DNA of 64,000 nucleotides, from NCBI RefSeq assembly GCF_022968795.1, contig NZ_JALJRB010000014.1, positions 1-64,000 of the forward strand. The letters run 5' to 3'. The notes under the pieces are model-generated. The model saw nothing but the letters and a program-made list of their open reading frames with translations, was not told where the DNA came from and ran no database searches. Positions 35,550-44,718 of this stretch are shown here, piece by piece. Source of the stretch: Desulfatitalea alkaliphila (GTDB lineage Bacteria; Desulfobacterota; Desulfobacteria; Desulfobacterales; Desulfosarcinaceae). The translations under genes and the position numbers were made by a program. Position 1 is the stretch's first letter. Every line of letters begins with the position of its first letter.

Positions 35550-36465
35550 TCCGAACCCTTCTCAACCTCGGGTCGAGGACTTCTTCCATTGCACGACCCA
35601 TCATATAAAAGGAAAGCGTCATAAAGGAAATACACAACCCCGGTGGCAGCAGCCAGTATGGCGCTTGAAACATATGACCGGTTTTCCAGACCCATTGCAG
35701 CATCATCCCCCAGCTGACCGTGTTGGGGTCGCCGAAGCCGAGAAAGGAAAGTGCTGCTTCAACGATAATGGCGGAGGTGATGCGAAAGGTCATGTATAAC
35801 AGGGCCATGGGAAGCACGTTGGGAAGTATGTGGCGAAAGATAATGCGCAGATGAGAAGCGCCGGCAACCCTTGCCATGTCAATAAATGGGCGTTGCTTCA
35901 AAGAAAGGGTCTGGGAACGGATCACGCGCGCCACGGCAGGCCAACGGAAAAGCGCGATCAAGATTACAATCGTCCAAATGCTCAACTGACCGAAGAGTAC
36001 TGACAACAGTAGAATAACCAGCAAGGAAGGCATAACCATGACCATGTCGGCAAAACGCATGAGCAAGCCATCGAGCATCTTGCCCCAATAGGCCGCAACA
36101 ATGCCGATAAGGGTTCCGATCACGATGCTGATGAATGCCGATGAGATGCCCACCAAAAAAGCGACTCTGGCGCCGGTCAACAGTTGGCTCAAAATATCCC
36201 GTCCAATGTTGTCCGTTCCCAGCCAATGACGTGTGCTCGGTGGTGATGCATAAGATATTTCAGGATCCACGCCGGTCATGGGATGATACATGGGATCCAC
36301 ATGGGGTGGGATATAGCTCAATAATGCCATGAGGCCGAACACAATCAGCAGGCAAACCCCGATTCGGCCGATCAGATTATCGTGAAACAAGCGCCATGCA
36401 TCGATAAGCAGTTTGGCTCTGTAGGAATGCCTTTCATGCTTGCCGGTTTCGGTTTTGCTCTGCAT
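35527..36465 (-). CDS. Peptide ABC transporter permease (OppC/DppC-like)
   Basis: A 312-residue integral-membrane permease. An N-terminal helix (IGVCLLIVFGLMALLSYI), a periplasmic segment with HWLGTDNIGRDILSQLL, and five further helices form the BPD-type core. The EAA motif reads DMARVAGASHLRIIFRHILPN. The HWLGTDNxGRD motif identifies the OppC/DppC branch. It lies 64 bases after its partner permease. Confidence 0.92.
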   Translation of the reverse strand: MQSKTETGKHERHSYRAKLLIDAWRLFHDNLIGRIGVCLLIVFGLMALLSYIPPHVDPMYHPMTGVDPEISYASPPSTRHWLGTDNIGRDILSQLLTGARVAFLVGISSAFISIVIGTLIGIVAAYWGKMLDGLLMRFADMVMVMPSLLVILLLSVLFGQLSIWTIVILIALFRWPAVARVIRSQTLSLKQRPFIDMARVAGASHLRIIFRHILPNVLPMALLYMTFRITSAIIVEAALSFLGFGDPNTVSWGMMLQWVWKTGHMFQAPYWLLPPGLCISFMTLSFYMMGRAMEEVLDPRLRRVRNAKHAAA

Positions 36466-36529
36466 ATGTGCCCCGAAGATTCAGTTTGAGCGTTGAAGAT
36501 CTTTTTGTGCACAACCAAAGATACTGCCA

Positions 36530-37507
36530 CTAATACCTGATTCGGGGATCAAGATACGCATAAAGAATGTCCACAATCAGGTTGGCCACAAGCACGACCA
36601 GGGCAATGAACATAAAGGATGCCATGGCCAGGGGGTAATCGCTGTTGCTCACGGCGAAAATAAGTTCCCTGCCGATGCCCGGCCATGAAAACACTGTTTC
36701 CGTCAATGCCCCGCCATTCACGGAAAAAGCAAGGCTCAGACCCACCGATGTGATCACCGGTAGTGCGGCGTTCGGCGCTGCATGGTGGTTTCGAACCTGC
36801 TTTTCGGTGAGTCCCTTGGCCCTTGCGGTAATGATATAGTCTTCCTTGATTGTTTCGAGCATGCTGCTGCGCATGATCAATAGGTAGGCACCCGTATTGA
36901 CTATGCAAAGTGTCAATAGAGGAAGCAATAGATGATGGAGGATATCCGTTGCTTTTGCCCAAAACCCCAAGTTGGGGAGCACCCAGATTTCGGGTGTTAT
37001 CATGCCACTTAAAGGGAACCAGCCCACCCGGAACGCAAAGAACCAAATGGACAACAAGGCGATCCATGGAAGAAAGAGGGTGCTGCAAAGCAGGGAAAAT
37101 ATGGTCACCGTTGCATCCAAAGGCCCGCCTTTGTGCCAGGCAATGAGTTTGCCGCACCAGACGCCCGCCATGGCCGCGAGTATGGTGGCGGTTGTGAATA
37201 GTAGGATAGTGGCCGGCAAGCGTTCACTGATGATTTCGATCACAGGCCGTCCATAGTGAAAGGAGGTGCCGAAATTGCCCCTGAAAAAATTTTTCAAATA
37301 GAGCAGATACTGGGTCCAAAGCGGTCGATCCAAGCCTAGTTGTTGGACCAGTCGATCCACGTCCTCCGGTGTCATGGTCAGATCCACCATCATCGAAACA
37401 GGATCTCCCGGTGCGAGGTGAAACAATACAAACAATCCTGTCAAGATGATGAAGAACACTACCAGGATCTCGATACTGCGTTTGAATATCATTCGTTTTA
37501 GATTCAT
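36530..37507 (-). CDS. Peptide ABC transporter permease (OppB/DppB-like)
   Basis: A 325-residue permease. The N-terminal helix (SIEILVVFFIILTGLFVLF), the HLAPGDPV motif and the LGLDRPLWTQYL segment are the standard OppB/DppB opening; the EAA loop reads DYIITARAKGLTEKQV. ATG 37507 is chosen because the in-frame extension upstream overlaps the end of the binding-protein gene and is not membrane-like. The two genes are 16 bases apart. Confidence 0.92.
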   Translation of the reverse strand: MNLKRMIFKRSIEILVVFFIILTGLFVLFHLAPGDPVSMMVDLTMTPEDVDRLVQQLGLDRPLWTQYLLYLKNFFRGNFGTSFHYGRPVIEIISERLPATILLFTTATILAAMAGVWCGKLIAWHKGGPLDATVTIFSLLCSTLFLPWIALLSIWFFAFRVGWFPLSGMITPEIWVLPNLGFWAKATDILHHLLLPLLTLCIVNTGAYLLIMRSSMLETIKEDYIITARAKGLTEKQVRNHHAAPNAALPVITSVGLSLAFSVNGGALTETVFSWPGIGRELIFAVSNSDYPLAMASFMFIALVVLVANLIVDILYAYLDPRIRY

Positions 37508-37523
37508 AATGTCGTTTCCGGCA

Positions 37524-39278
37524 TCAATTGTCGATGTCCCTTGCCGCTTGCCGCGTTTGCGGTCTGACCCTGCAGATGGACCAGATGTTGCCGATGCCAT
37601 CGATCATCTGCTCCCAGTGGGCGAATCGGTTCGTATTGACGGCTTCGATGGCCACTGGGTTGTACAGGGGTATGTAGGGCACGTCCGCCATAATGATCCG
37701 TTGCATATCGTTCACAAGATACCGACGTCGGCTTGGGTCCATGGCTTTGCCCGATTCGTCCGCGAGTCGGTCAAAAACCGGATTGCGATAGCCGCTCATG
37801 TTCCAGCCGCCTGGACGATCATTGGCCGAGTGAAAGAAATTGCGCAGGTAGTCCGGGTCGAGGGAGAGCTGGCCGTAGCCCAGGATAAAAGTCTCAAAAT
37901 CATGCCGGTCCTTGATGCGCTGCAGCAGCGCGCCGAAGGACATGGGTCTGGCCGAAGCCGGGAGTCCGAGGTCCTTGAGCCATTCCTGTATGATGACACC
38001 GCAAGTGGCGCGTGCGGGGTCATAATCGGCCGGCGGTGTCAGTATGGCGAAATCCGCCATCGGCTGCCCATCGGGCAGGATGATGCGTGAAGGCGAAACG
38101 ACGCTGCCGGCGTCGTTTACCGGTGGCCGATCCCAAGTGTAGCCGCCTTCGGAGAGCAAACGGTAGGCTGCCTTGATGCGATCGCTTCTGGTCATGCCGC
38201 GGCCGTAACGAGGCAAACCATCGGCATGCCAGAAGGTGTTTTCCGATGGAACAATGGAATCCATGGGCGCGGCAAATCCCTGGAGCACGCGCTCGATAAT
38301 GAATTCCTTGTCAATAAGAAACGACACGGCCCGCCGGATCGCCGGATCGGAGAAGGGCGCATGCCTGACATTGAAACCCATGTAATAGAGAGCGCTTCTG
38401 TCACTCAAATATACTTTCGTGTTTTCATTTCCTCTCAGCCCATCGATGTAGCCGGGTTGTATGGGCCACCAAAAATAATCGACGGCATTCCTTTTTAGGG
38501 CCAAAATGGCTACATCGGCAGTGCTGTAAATTTTGAAGAGGATGCTATCGGCATACGGACCGAGTCGGCGGTTGCTGATGACGAGATTTTTACCGAAAAA
38601 ATGGGGATTGTTTATTAAATGCAGGAAGGCACCTTGACGCCACTGCTCGATCACGTAAGGCCCGCTGCCCATGGGGCTTGAAATTTTTGCATTTAAAAGT
38701 GCCACAAGTGGTTTTTTCGTGTTTTCGGCTTGTTGCGCGATAGGCGCCCATTGGCTTTTGGGGACAATGTAATTGACCAGGGTTTTGGTCAAGAAGATGG
38801 CGCGCGGCTCGCTGAGGAAAAACCGGACGGTTGTGTCATCCACGGCAACCGTTTTTTCAACAAACTGCCATTGGGAAAAATACCTCGGCACCTTGAATCG
38901 TCGGATCAAGTCTACGGTGAAAACGACGTCGTCGGCCGTGACAGGAGTGCCATCGGACCATTTCGCATGGCGTAGCGCAACTGTGTAGGATATCGTTTCA
39001 GGGTCAAATTGGGGCATCGCGGCCGCCAGCCATGGCACCAACTCCAGCGTGTCCGGATCGTAAGTGTATAGTGGCTGGTAGATCAGGGATAAAACTTTTC
39101 TCGAATTGGTATCGCTGGCAAGCCATATATTGGTGGTCCGGGGTTCTTCCATCAGGCCGATACGCAGCATGTTTTCGTCGCTGTTGCCGGGACCGCAGCC
39201 AAGGATAAGGAAAAGCATGTATACGAAAATGAGATGGTTGAAAGTCTCTTTGCGGCGTTTTGCAAGCAAGATCATCAT
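37524..39278 (-). CDS. Peptide ABC transporter substrate-binding lipoprotein (cluster C)
   Basis: A 584-residue extracytoplasmic binding protein. An N-terminal lipoprotein signal ends in LILGC. The SBP_bac_5 pattern follows: LRIGLMEEPRTTNIW, YTVALRHAKWSDGTPVTADDVVF and a PYVIEQWRQGAF region. Such proteins bind oligopeptides, dipeptides, nickel or glutathione-like molecules. It precedes two permeases and two ATPases and follows a GshB-like ligase gene. The tandem ATG at 39275 is an equally good start. Confidence 0.92.
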   Translation of the reverse strand: MMILLAKRRKETFNHLIFVYMLFLILGCGPGNSDENMLRIGLMEEPRTTNIWLASDTNSRKVLSLIYQPLYTYDPDTLELVPWLAAAMPQFDPETISYTVALRHAKWSDGTPVTADDVVFTVDLIRRFKVPRYFSQWQFVEKTVAVDDTTVRFFLSEPRAIFLTKTLVNYIVPKSQWAPIAQQAENTKKPLVALLNAKISSPMGSGPYVIEQWRQGAFLHLINNPHFFGKNLVISNRRLGPYADSILFKIYSTADVAILALKRNAVDYFWWPIQPGYIDGLRGNENTKVYLSDRSALYYMGFNVRHAPFSDPAIRRAVSFLIDKEFIIERVLQGFAAPMDSIVPSENTFWHADGLPRYGRGMTRSDRIKAAYRLLSEGGYTWDRPPVNDAGSVVSPSRIILPDGQPMADFAILTPPADYDPARATCGVIIQEWLKDLGLPASARPMSFGALLQRIKDRHDFETFILGYGQLSLDPDYLRNFFHSANDRPGGWNMSGYRNPVFDRLADESGKAMDPSRRRYLVNDMQRIIMADVPYIPLYNPVAIEAVNTNRFAHWEQMIDGIGNIWSICRVRPQTRQAARDIDN

Positions 39279-39363
39279 CCTTCATTTCATTGGCCGGCTG
39301 CCTGGATGCAGCCCGAAACCATTCTTAAAGCGCTTTTGTATGGCATGTTCTGCTTTGTTGCAA

Positions 39364-40353
39364 TCACTCTTGGCGTCGCGCAGATTGCTCTTCGACAAAG
39401 TCGATCACCTGTTGCTCAATGCGACAGTTGTTGAGCCTGTTGATCCTGGGGATACCGCCAGGGCTGACACAATTGATCTCGATGAGCATTTCATCAATCA
39501 CATCGATACCGACAAAGTAAAGCCCATCCTTTACAAGTTTTGGTTTGATGCGTTCACATAACGCCCTTTCCTTAGGTGAAACATCATGGGCATAAGCACT
39601 GCCGCCCACTTTGATATTGGTCCTGAAACTTCCCTCGGGAGGCATTCTTTTCATGGCGCCCACAATCTCTCCGTTGAGAAGTAAAATGCGGACATCCCCT
39701 TGTTCCTTGACCGCTTTGAGGTATTCCTGAACCATGATTTGTTCTCGTTCGGCATAGGGTCTATGGGAGCCCACATAAAAGTTGATCAGCGAGTTCAGAT
39801 TTTCCGGGTCCCTGGTGGATACCTTGATAATCCCTTCGCCGCCGAACCGCCCCAGCGGCTTGATCACCATGTCGCCGCCGAAGTTGTCGATAATTCTGCG
39901 AAGTCTTACCGGGTCCCTTGAGATATGGGTTTCCGGTGTAAGGTCGGGAAAATTGAGCGTGTAGAGCTTGCTGTTGCCGAACACCATGCCGATAGGGGCA
40001 TTGACCATGAACACTTTATCGGAAATGGGCGCCAGCATTTCTATTGAACCGTAGTTGAGCGGCGGGTCTTTGCGCAAGAACAGGACATCGAGATCGACCA
40101 GGGATTCAAAAACAAGCGCTTCTTCTCTTTCCTGGCCAATGATCGCCTGCCAATAGTCATCAAGCGGCATACCCGGCGGGACCGTAATGTCTTTCATGCG
40201 GGCAACGATCTGCTGTTTACGTATATAAATATCATGGGGTTCCAGAAAAAAGACGCTGTGGCCGCGTTGGTTGGTTTCGTACATCAAGGCGGCCGTGGTT
40301 TCGTATGCCGGGTCGATGGATTCGAGGCGGTCCATGAGAAAGGCAATTTTCAT
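39364..40353 (-). CDS. ATP-grasp ligase, glutathione-synthetase (GshB)-like
   Basis: A 329-residue ATP-grasp enzyme. The N-terminal KIAFLMDRLESIDP, DVLFLRKDPPLNY, MVIKPLGRFGGEGI (ATP-binding loop) and the catalytic MLIEINCVSPGGI match GshB. Such enzymes join a carboxylate to an amine through an acyl phosphate. No gamma-glutamylcysteine ligase gene accompanies it, so glutathione itself is not certain. Its placement between a transporter-like protein and a complete peptide importer, with an amidohydrolase later in the operon, suggests another small peptide. ATG 40353 is preferred over an in-frame start at 40386. Confidence 0.88.
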   Translation of the reverse strand: MKIAFLMDRLESIDPAYETTAALMYETNQRGHSVFFLEPHDIYIRKQQIVARMKDITVPPGMPLDDYWQAIIGQEREEALVFESLVDLDVLFLRKDPPLNYGSIEMLAPISDKVFMVNAPIGMVFGNSKLYTLNFPDLTPETHISRDPVRLRRIIDNFGGDMVIKPLGRFGGEGIIKVSTRDPENLNSLINFYVGSHRPYAEREQIMVQEYLKAVKEQGDVRILLLNGEIVGAMKRMPPEGSFRTNIKVGGSAYAHDVSPKERALCERIKPKLVKDGLYFVGIDVIDEMLIEINCVSPGGIPRINRLNNCRIEQQVIDFVEEQSARRQE

Positions 40354-40390
40354 CAGGGCGTTTCCTCCTTTAAGGGTCCAACCCAAAGGA

Positions 40391-43300
40391 TCAAACAGTC
40401 TTCGCCAGTCGTGATTGCAGGTTTCGCAGCCGATGGCTCAAAGCCGTGCAAATTCCAAGCGCGATCCGCGGATATTCCCGAACCAGTTCGTTGAAAGCTT
40501 GTTTGTGCAGAATGAGGAAGCGCGACGGTTCACTGGTTCCGATGGTGGCCGAACGTGTCATTTTCTCAAAAAGCGCCATTTCGCCGAAACAGTCCCCTTC
40601 ACTCATGGTGTCGAGTTGTATTTCCTTCCCCCCATCTCCGTGCTTAGTGACCGAAACCGCGCCGGAAATGATTAGAAAGACCTCTTCGCCCGATTCCCCT
40701 TCCTTGATCACGGTTTCATTTTCCTGGTATTCACGAGTCTCGGTGACAGACGCGATCGCTCCGAGTTCACTGACGCTTAGTTCCGAGAAGATAGCAATGT
40801 TCCTCAACAATAGAATTTTTTCGGCGATGGTCAATGCGCGATCCATGACACTTTTCTCCATTGCGGTCTCCTTGTTGGCCAGTGCACACAGAAGATTGTC
40901 AGCGGCCTCCTGAACTGGTGTGACGGTAGACGTACAATGCTCTGTGATGGTGTTCGTATGACGCAAAATCGCTTCAAACTGCCCCGCATCCGCCAGGGTA
41001 TGCAAAATGGAAAGGGCCAAAACCTGCTCAATCCAATCGCGACTGTTCAATAATAAGGGAAACAAGTCCTCTTCAACCCTGTGGAAGGTCGGTAACCGGA
41101 AAAATTGTTTGCCGGTGGCCAGTGTTCGCTTCAATGAAAAGCCTTCGAGCAGAGGTTGGAACATCCTGAAAAGCCGTTTGTCTACGCTGTCGCCCAACAG
41201 CTCGATGGCATTTCCCCGGATCCGGTTGTTTTTTGAGAAAAGGCCTCTGCGCAGGGTTTTCATACGGTCGTCGCCGCTATGGATGGCCAGCACGCGAAAT
41301 ATATTTTCCATGGTGAGATCGATTTTTTCCATCAGATGATCTACCAGCAACTGTCGGCTTTGGCTCTCTGTAAATCTGCCAAGGGCTTCGGCCTTGGCCG
41401 TAAAAAAGTAGCATTGTTCAAGCGCCCCCTCCATGAAACGGTACAGGTCCAAATTCTTGATTTGAAGTGTCTCCAGAAGGTTGAAAATGTTTTCCCGCAG
41501 ATGTCGATTGGGCTTGCTTAAAGAAGCGATGAGCTGTTGGCCGTTTATGTAGCGGCCTTCCCGGATCTGTGTTTTTGCCTGTTCGCGGACCCTTTTGTCG
41601 GCGTCCCCCAGAAGGTCGATCGCTGTCTCGAATGTCTCGGCATCTTCGATGGTCAATACGGACAGAGCGGCATGGCGGACATCCGCTATGGGATGATCGA
41701 GCAGGCTCTTGGCCAATGTGCCGACGTGTTCGCTCTCCAGTTTATGCAGCGCCAGCAGGATGTCACCCGCCAGGGATGGATGCCTGTCGCTGCGGATCAT
41801 GCTTTCCAGTTGCGGGGCGAAATTGCTCTGTTGCGCTGTTTCTCCGGCGGCGATGATACCGCTTCTGAGCAAGTGGTCATTATCGGATGCCAGCCATTGA
41901 CTGATCTTTTTCAGTGCGGTGGTCGGATCGTACGGGTAGAGGCAGGCGGCAGCATAGCCCCTGACTTCTGGATCCGTGTCCGCCATCAAGGAGCGGAACG
42001 CTTCGAGATCCATTTGTAATTTCAGTTCGCCCGCCTGGATGTGTCTCATGGCCTTGACGATCGACACCCGCAAATTTGGTGGACTTGCCGGGAGCATCGC
42101 CCGCAGGTTTTTGAATGTTTGGTAATCGATATTTTCCGAGAGCATCTCCACAAGCTTCACTTGTGTCGCCTCGTCCTGATTTGGAATGGTTTTCAGAATC
42201 AACGCATCGATTTCATCCACATTAAGGCTTTTCAGCAGTTTGGCATACCAGATGGCATCGGTCCCGGTGGAGTTCAAGAAAACTTGCACCAGCGCCTCGC
42301 CCGCAATGTCTTTTTTGAAAAGCTTGCCCGGATTTTTTTCTTCCAGGCTTCTTATGTCCAGCATGTTACTGGAAACGAGACTCGTCAAAATGGATGTGTA
42401 CTTCTTTTTCAGCACCATCGGAGCGGCGAACCAGGCCAATACAAACGGCAGGGCCACCAGAGACAAAAATTTGGGATGATAGCTATTGACGGATGTCAAG
42501 ATGAGGGCCGAACCCAACAGCAACCCGGCCCTGACCACCGTACCCCTCAGAAACGGCCGCACCATGGCCCTGTAGGATTCAGGAAACAAGCCGATGAGGA
42601 TCGAGTTGGCCGGCATGTTGATGGTCGTGCGCAGTACGTTGGTGGACATTCTGGCATAAACGGCAGAAAAAACCCCGAAGCTCAAAAAAAACGCCATAAA
42701 GGCGACCGCATAATTCAGCGGGTGTAGCATCAGGGCAATGGGTAGACCGAAAGAACCGTACAATCGTCCCACAAAAAGAAGCAGGACAAGACTGACAATA
42801 TTAAGAAAACCCCTAAAATAGCTGAAAAAAACGAGCATGCCCGACTCGGTGGGGAAATGTATGTCCACCGCGAAATTAAATTGGTAATTCATTATGGGAA
42901 TCACCACATTGGGCATAAAGGTCAAGACCAAAACGATTTTGAACAGGGTGGATTGCTTCAGCAAGGGCCAGACCCGTTTGATTTCTTCCGAAATAGAATT
43001 GCGTTTGCGTTGCCCCTTTTCCCTGCTGTCACCAAGCATGATGGACGGAAATTGTCTTCCCATCCCTTTAACCAGAGCTGCACCCGCAAGGGTCGTTGCC
43101 AGGTAAACGTAGAGCAAGTTGTCAAAATGCAACAGGTTTGCCAGCAGAGGGGTGCCAAAACTACTGATAATCAGCCCGATCACGCCACCGGCGGTCAGCA
43201 GCGGGAAAAGCCGTTTTGCCTGGCGGGTGTTGAACAAATCGTTGGCCAGGTTCCAGAAAAGCAGTGCCTGGAGCAACTCGAACTGGCTTTTGAGCATGAA

Positions 43301-43639
43301 CAGAAGCGGATAGATGATTTCCAAACCCATGGGAATGCTCATGCGGATCGCGGCCACGACAAGGCCGCAAACGACAAACAGGTAAAAAAGAATCTTCGCG
43401 CCGGACATCCTGGACATGAACGCCGCCATGATCCCGGTGATAAAAAAGGTCACAACCGTGTTGATCATATTGACGACGGGCATGTATTCGATACCGTAAC
43501 GCTTGAGGAATACGGTTTCGGCGTAATTGTTCAAAATCATGCCGGAGCTGCGCACGAAAAACAAGAGGGCGGCGGTCCACAAGAAGACGGCCACCTCATC
43601 TTCATATAGTTTCAACCAGTGGAGCACGGACTCGCGCAT
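40391..43639 (-). CDS. ADP/ATP-translocase-like membrane protein fused to HEAT repeats and a cyclic-nucleotide-binding domain
   Basis: A 1082-residue fusion. Residues 1-430 contain about 11-12 hydrophobic helices resembling the Npt/Tlc nucleotide-transporter branch of the MFS fold. A long alpha-helical middle (about 450-930) has HEAT-like repeats (DTDPEVRGYAAACLYPYD, LLDHPIADVRHAALSVL). The C-terminal about 130 residues are a cyclic-nucleotide-binding domain with the phosphate cassette FGEMALFEKMTRSATI, Glu and Arg intact, so cAMP or cGMP binding is likely. ATG 43639 is eight bases after GGAG; ATG 43645 is the alternative. The only nucleotide cyclase in the window lies 4 kb away on the other strand. 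Transport of nucleotides is not proven; it may be a cNMP-gated transporter or a membrane receptor. Confidence 0.85.
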   Translation of the reverse strand: MRESVLHWLKLYEDEVAVFLWTAALLFFVRSSGMILNNYAETVFLKRYGIEYMPVVNMINTVVTFFITGIMAAFMSRMSGAKILFYLFVVCGLVVAAIRMSIPMGLEIIYPLLFMLKSQFELLQALLFWNLANDLFNTRQAKRLFPLLTAGGVIGLIISSFGTPLLANLLHFDNLLYVYLATTLAGAALVKGMGRQFPSIMLGDSREKGQRKRNSISEEIKRVWPLLKQSTLFKIVLVLTFMPNVVIPIMNYQFNFAVDIHFPTESGMLVFFSYFRGFLNIVSLVLLLFVGRLYGSFGLPIALMLHPLNYAVAFMAFFLSFGVFSAVYARMSTNVLRTTINMPANSILIGLFPESYRAMVRPFLRGTVVRAGLLLGSALILTSVNSYHPKFLSLVALPFVLAWFAAPMVLKKKYTSILTSLVSSNMLDIRSLEEKNPGKLFKKDIAGEALVQVFLNSTGTDAIWYAKLLKSLNVDEIDALILKTIPNQDEATQVKLVEMLSENIDYQTFKNLRAMLPASPPNLRVSIVKAMRHIQAGELKLQMDLEAFRSLMADTDPEVRGYAAACLYPYDPTTALKKISQWLASDNDHLLRSGIIAAGETAQQSNFAPQLESMIRSDRHPSLAGDILLALHKLESEHVGTLAKSLLDHPIADVRHAALSVLTIEDAETFETAIDLLGDADKRVREQAKTQIREGRYINGQQLIASLSKPNRHLRENIFNLLETLQIKNLDLYRFMEGALEQCYFFTAKAEALGRFTESQSRQLLVDHLMEKIDLTMENIFRVLAIHSGDDRMKTLRRGLFSKNNRIRGNAIELLGDSVDKRLFRMFQPLLEGFSLKRTLATGKQFFRLPTFHRVEEDLFPLLLNSRDWIEQVLALSILHTLADAGQFEAILRHTNTITEHCTSTVTPVQEAADNLLCALANKETAMEKSVMDRALTIAEKILLLRNIAIFSELSVSELGAIASVTETREYQENETVIKEGESGEEVFLIISGAVSVTKHGDGGKEIQLDTMSEGDCFGEMALFEKMTRSATIGTSEPSRFLILHKQAFNELVREYPRIALGICTALSHRLRNLQSRLAKTV

Positions 43640-43667
43640 CAGCATATCTCCGGCATAGGCTGTTGCA

Positions 43668-44501
43668 TCAGGGGAGATCCATTACGAGGCGGAAACCAGT
43701 GGTTCGCATTTTCGCAGCCGGGTGCGCATGGGCGCGATTGGCGGATCTTACCTGGTAGCCATGACCGAACCAACTGCCTCCCCTGCGCACGCGTCGGGTG
43801 CAGTCGGAAGGGGCCGGTTGTTCGGGTTCAAGATAGCTTCGGAAACAGTCCGCCGTCCATTCCCACACGTTACCGTGCATATCGTATAAGCTCCATGGGT
43901 TGGGCGCATAGGTTTTGACGGGTGCCGGCTTGTTGGGTTTGAGCCCTATGCTTTTTACATGGGCCACGCAATCTTTCACGCGCACCTGACTGTTCGCGTA
44001 AAGCGCTTTGTTGCAGTCGATGCTGTCGCCCCAGGGATAGGCGGTACGGGTGCCGGCCCGGGCGGCGTATTCCCATTCGGCCTCGGTGGGCAGCCGATAC
44101 TTTCGATTATCCCTTTTAGCGAGCGCCGTTATAAATTTCTGGGTGTCATGCCAGGAAACCCGGGTCACCGGTAAACGGGGATTCTTGTGGCGCGCAAAGA
44201 ACCACGGACGCCCCATCACCTCCTGCCATTGCCCCACAGTGACCGGGGTGTTTTGCATGTAGAAAGGGTTTTCAATGACAGCCCTGTGTAATATTTCGCT
44301 TTCGCTGCGATTCAATTCATCTTCAGGGCTTCCCATTAGAAAAGTGCCCGGCGCGATGTGAACAAATTCCATTCCTATCTGGTTGCTAATGCTTTTACGG
44401 TCTTCAGCTTGTTCGTTGCTGCCGGGGGCAACGGCTGCCAACAGAACCAAAAAGGCGATCAACGCAACTGGATATCGCCATTTTGTAGTCGATGGGGTCA
44501 T
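43668..44501 (-). CDS. Formylglycine-generating-enzyme (SUMF1)-like protein, probably not a sulfatase activator
   Basis: A 277-residue protein with an N-terminal hydrophobic segment (VALIAFLVLLAAVAPG), so exported or membrane-anchored. The rest is a SUMF1/FGE-sulfatase fold: GMEFVHIAPGTFLMGSPEDE, TRVSWHDTQKFI, YRLPTEAEWEYAARAGT and LYDMHGNVWEWTAD. The region that carries the catalytic Cys pair in true FGE (after RRGGSW) reads FGHGYQVRSANR and has no Cys, so oxidation of sulfatase cysteine is unlikely. No sulfatase is nearby. ATG 44501 follows GGAGGAG. It is the first gene of the nine-gene minus operon, 28 bases before the transporter fusion. Confidence 0.87.
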   Translation of the reverse strand: MTPSTTKWRYPVALIAFLVLLAAVAPGSNEQAEDRKSISNQIGMEFVHIAPGTFLMGSPEDELNRSESEILHRAVIENPFYMQNTPVTVGQWQEVMGRPWFFARHKNPRLPVTRVSWHDTQKFITALAKRDNRKYRLPTEAEWEYAARAGTRTAYPWGDSIDCNKALYANSQVRVKDCVAHVKSIGLKPNKPAPVKTYAPNPWSLYDMHGNVWEWTADCFRSYLEPEQPAPSDCTRRVRRGGSWFGHGYQVRSANRAHAHPAAKMRTTGFRLVMDLP

Positions 44502-44718
44502 CGCTCCTCCTCGACCGGATGCACCTTTTCGCATGTTGCAAGATGCGCGGGGCGCACCTCAATTTCCGTGCCATTGGTGTTTTCCATGGATCAAAACTGA
44601 CAAAAATGATTATAATCCTGATCATAGCATGCAAAAACCACAGAAACTGGTGGCTTTGAACAGCCCCGATCGCCCTTGATGATTCAAAAATATGGAAAGG
44701 AAACAAGGAGGCTTCGAT
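44502..44718. promoter_or_regulatory. Divergent promoter region of the two ATP-grasp gene groups
   Basis: This 217-base gap separates the minus operon from the plus GNAT/ATP-grasp/PP-loop genes and must carry promoters in both directions. TATAAT at 44610-44615 lies within ATTATAAT, which reads the same on both strands, and could serve as a -10 either way. I did not find a well-spaced -35 for either direction. A shared promoter region suggests co-regulation. Confidence 0.4.
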
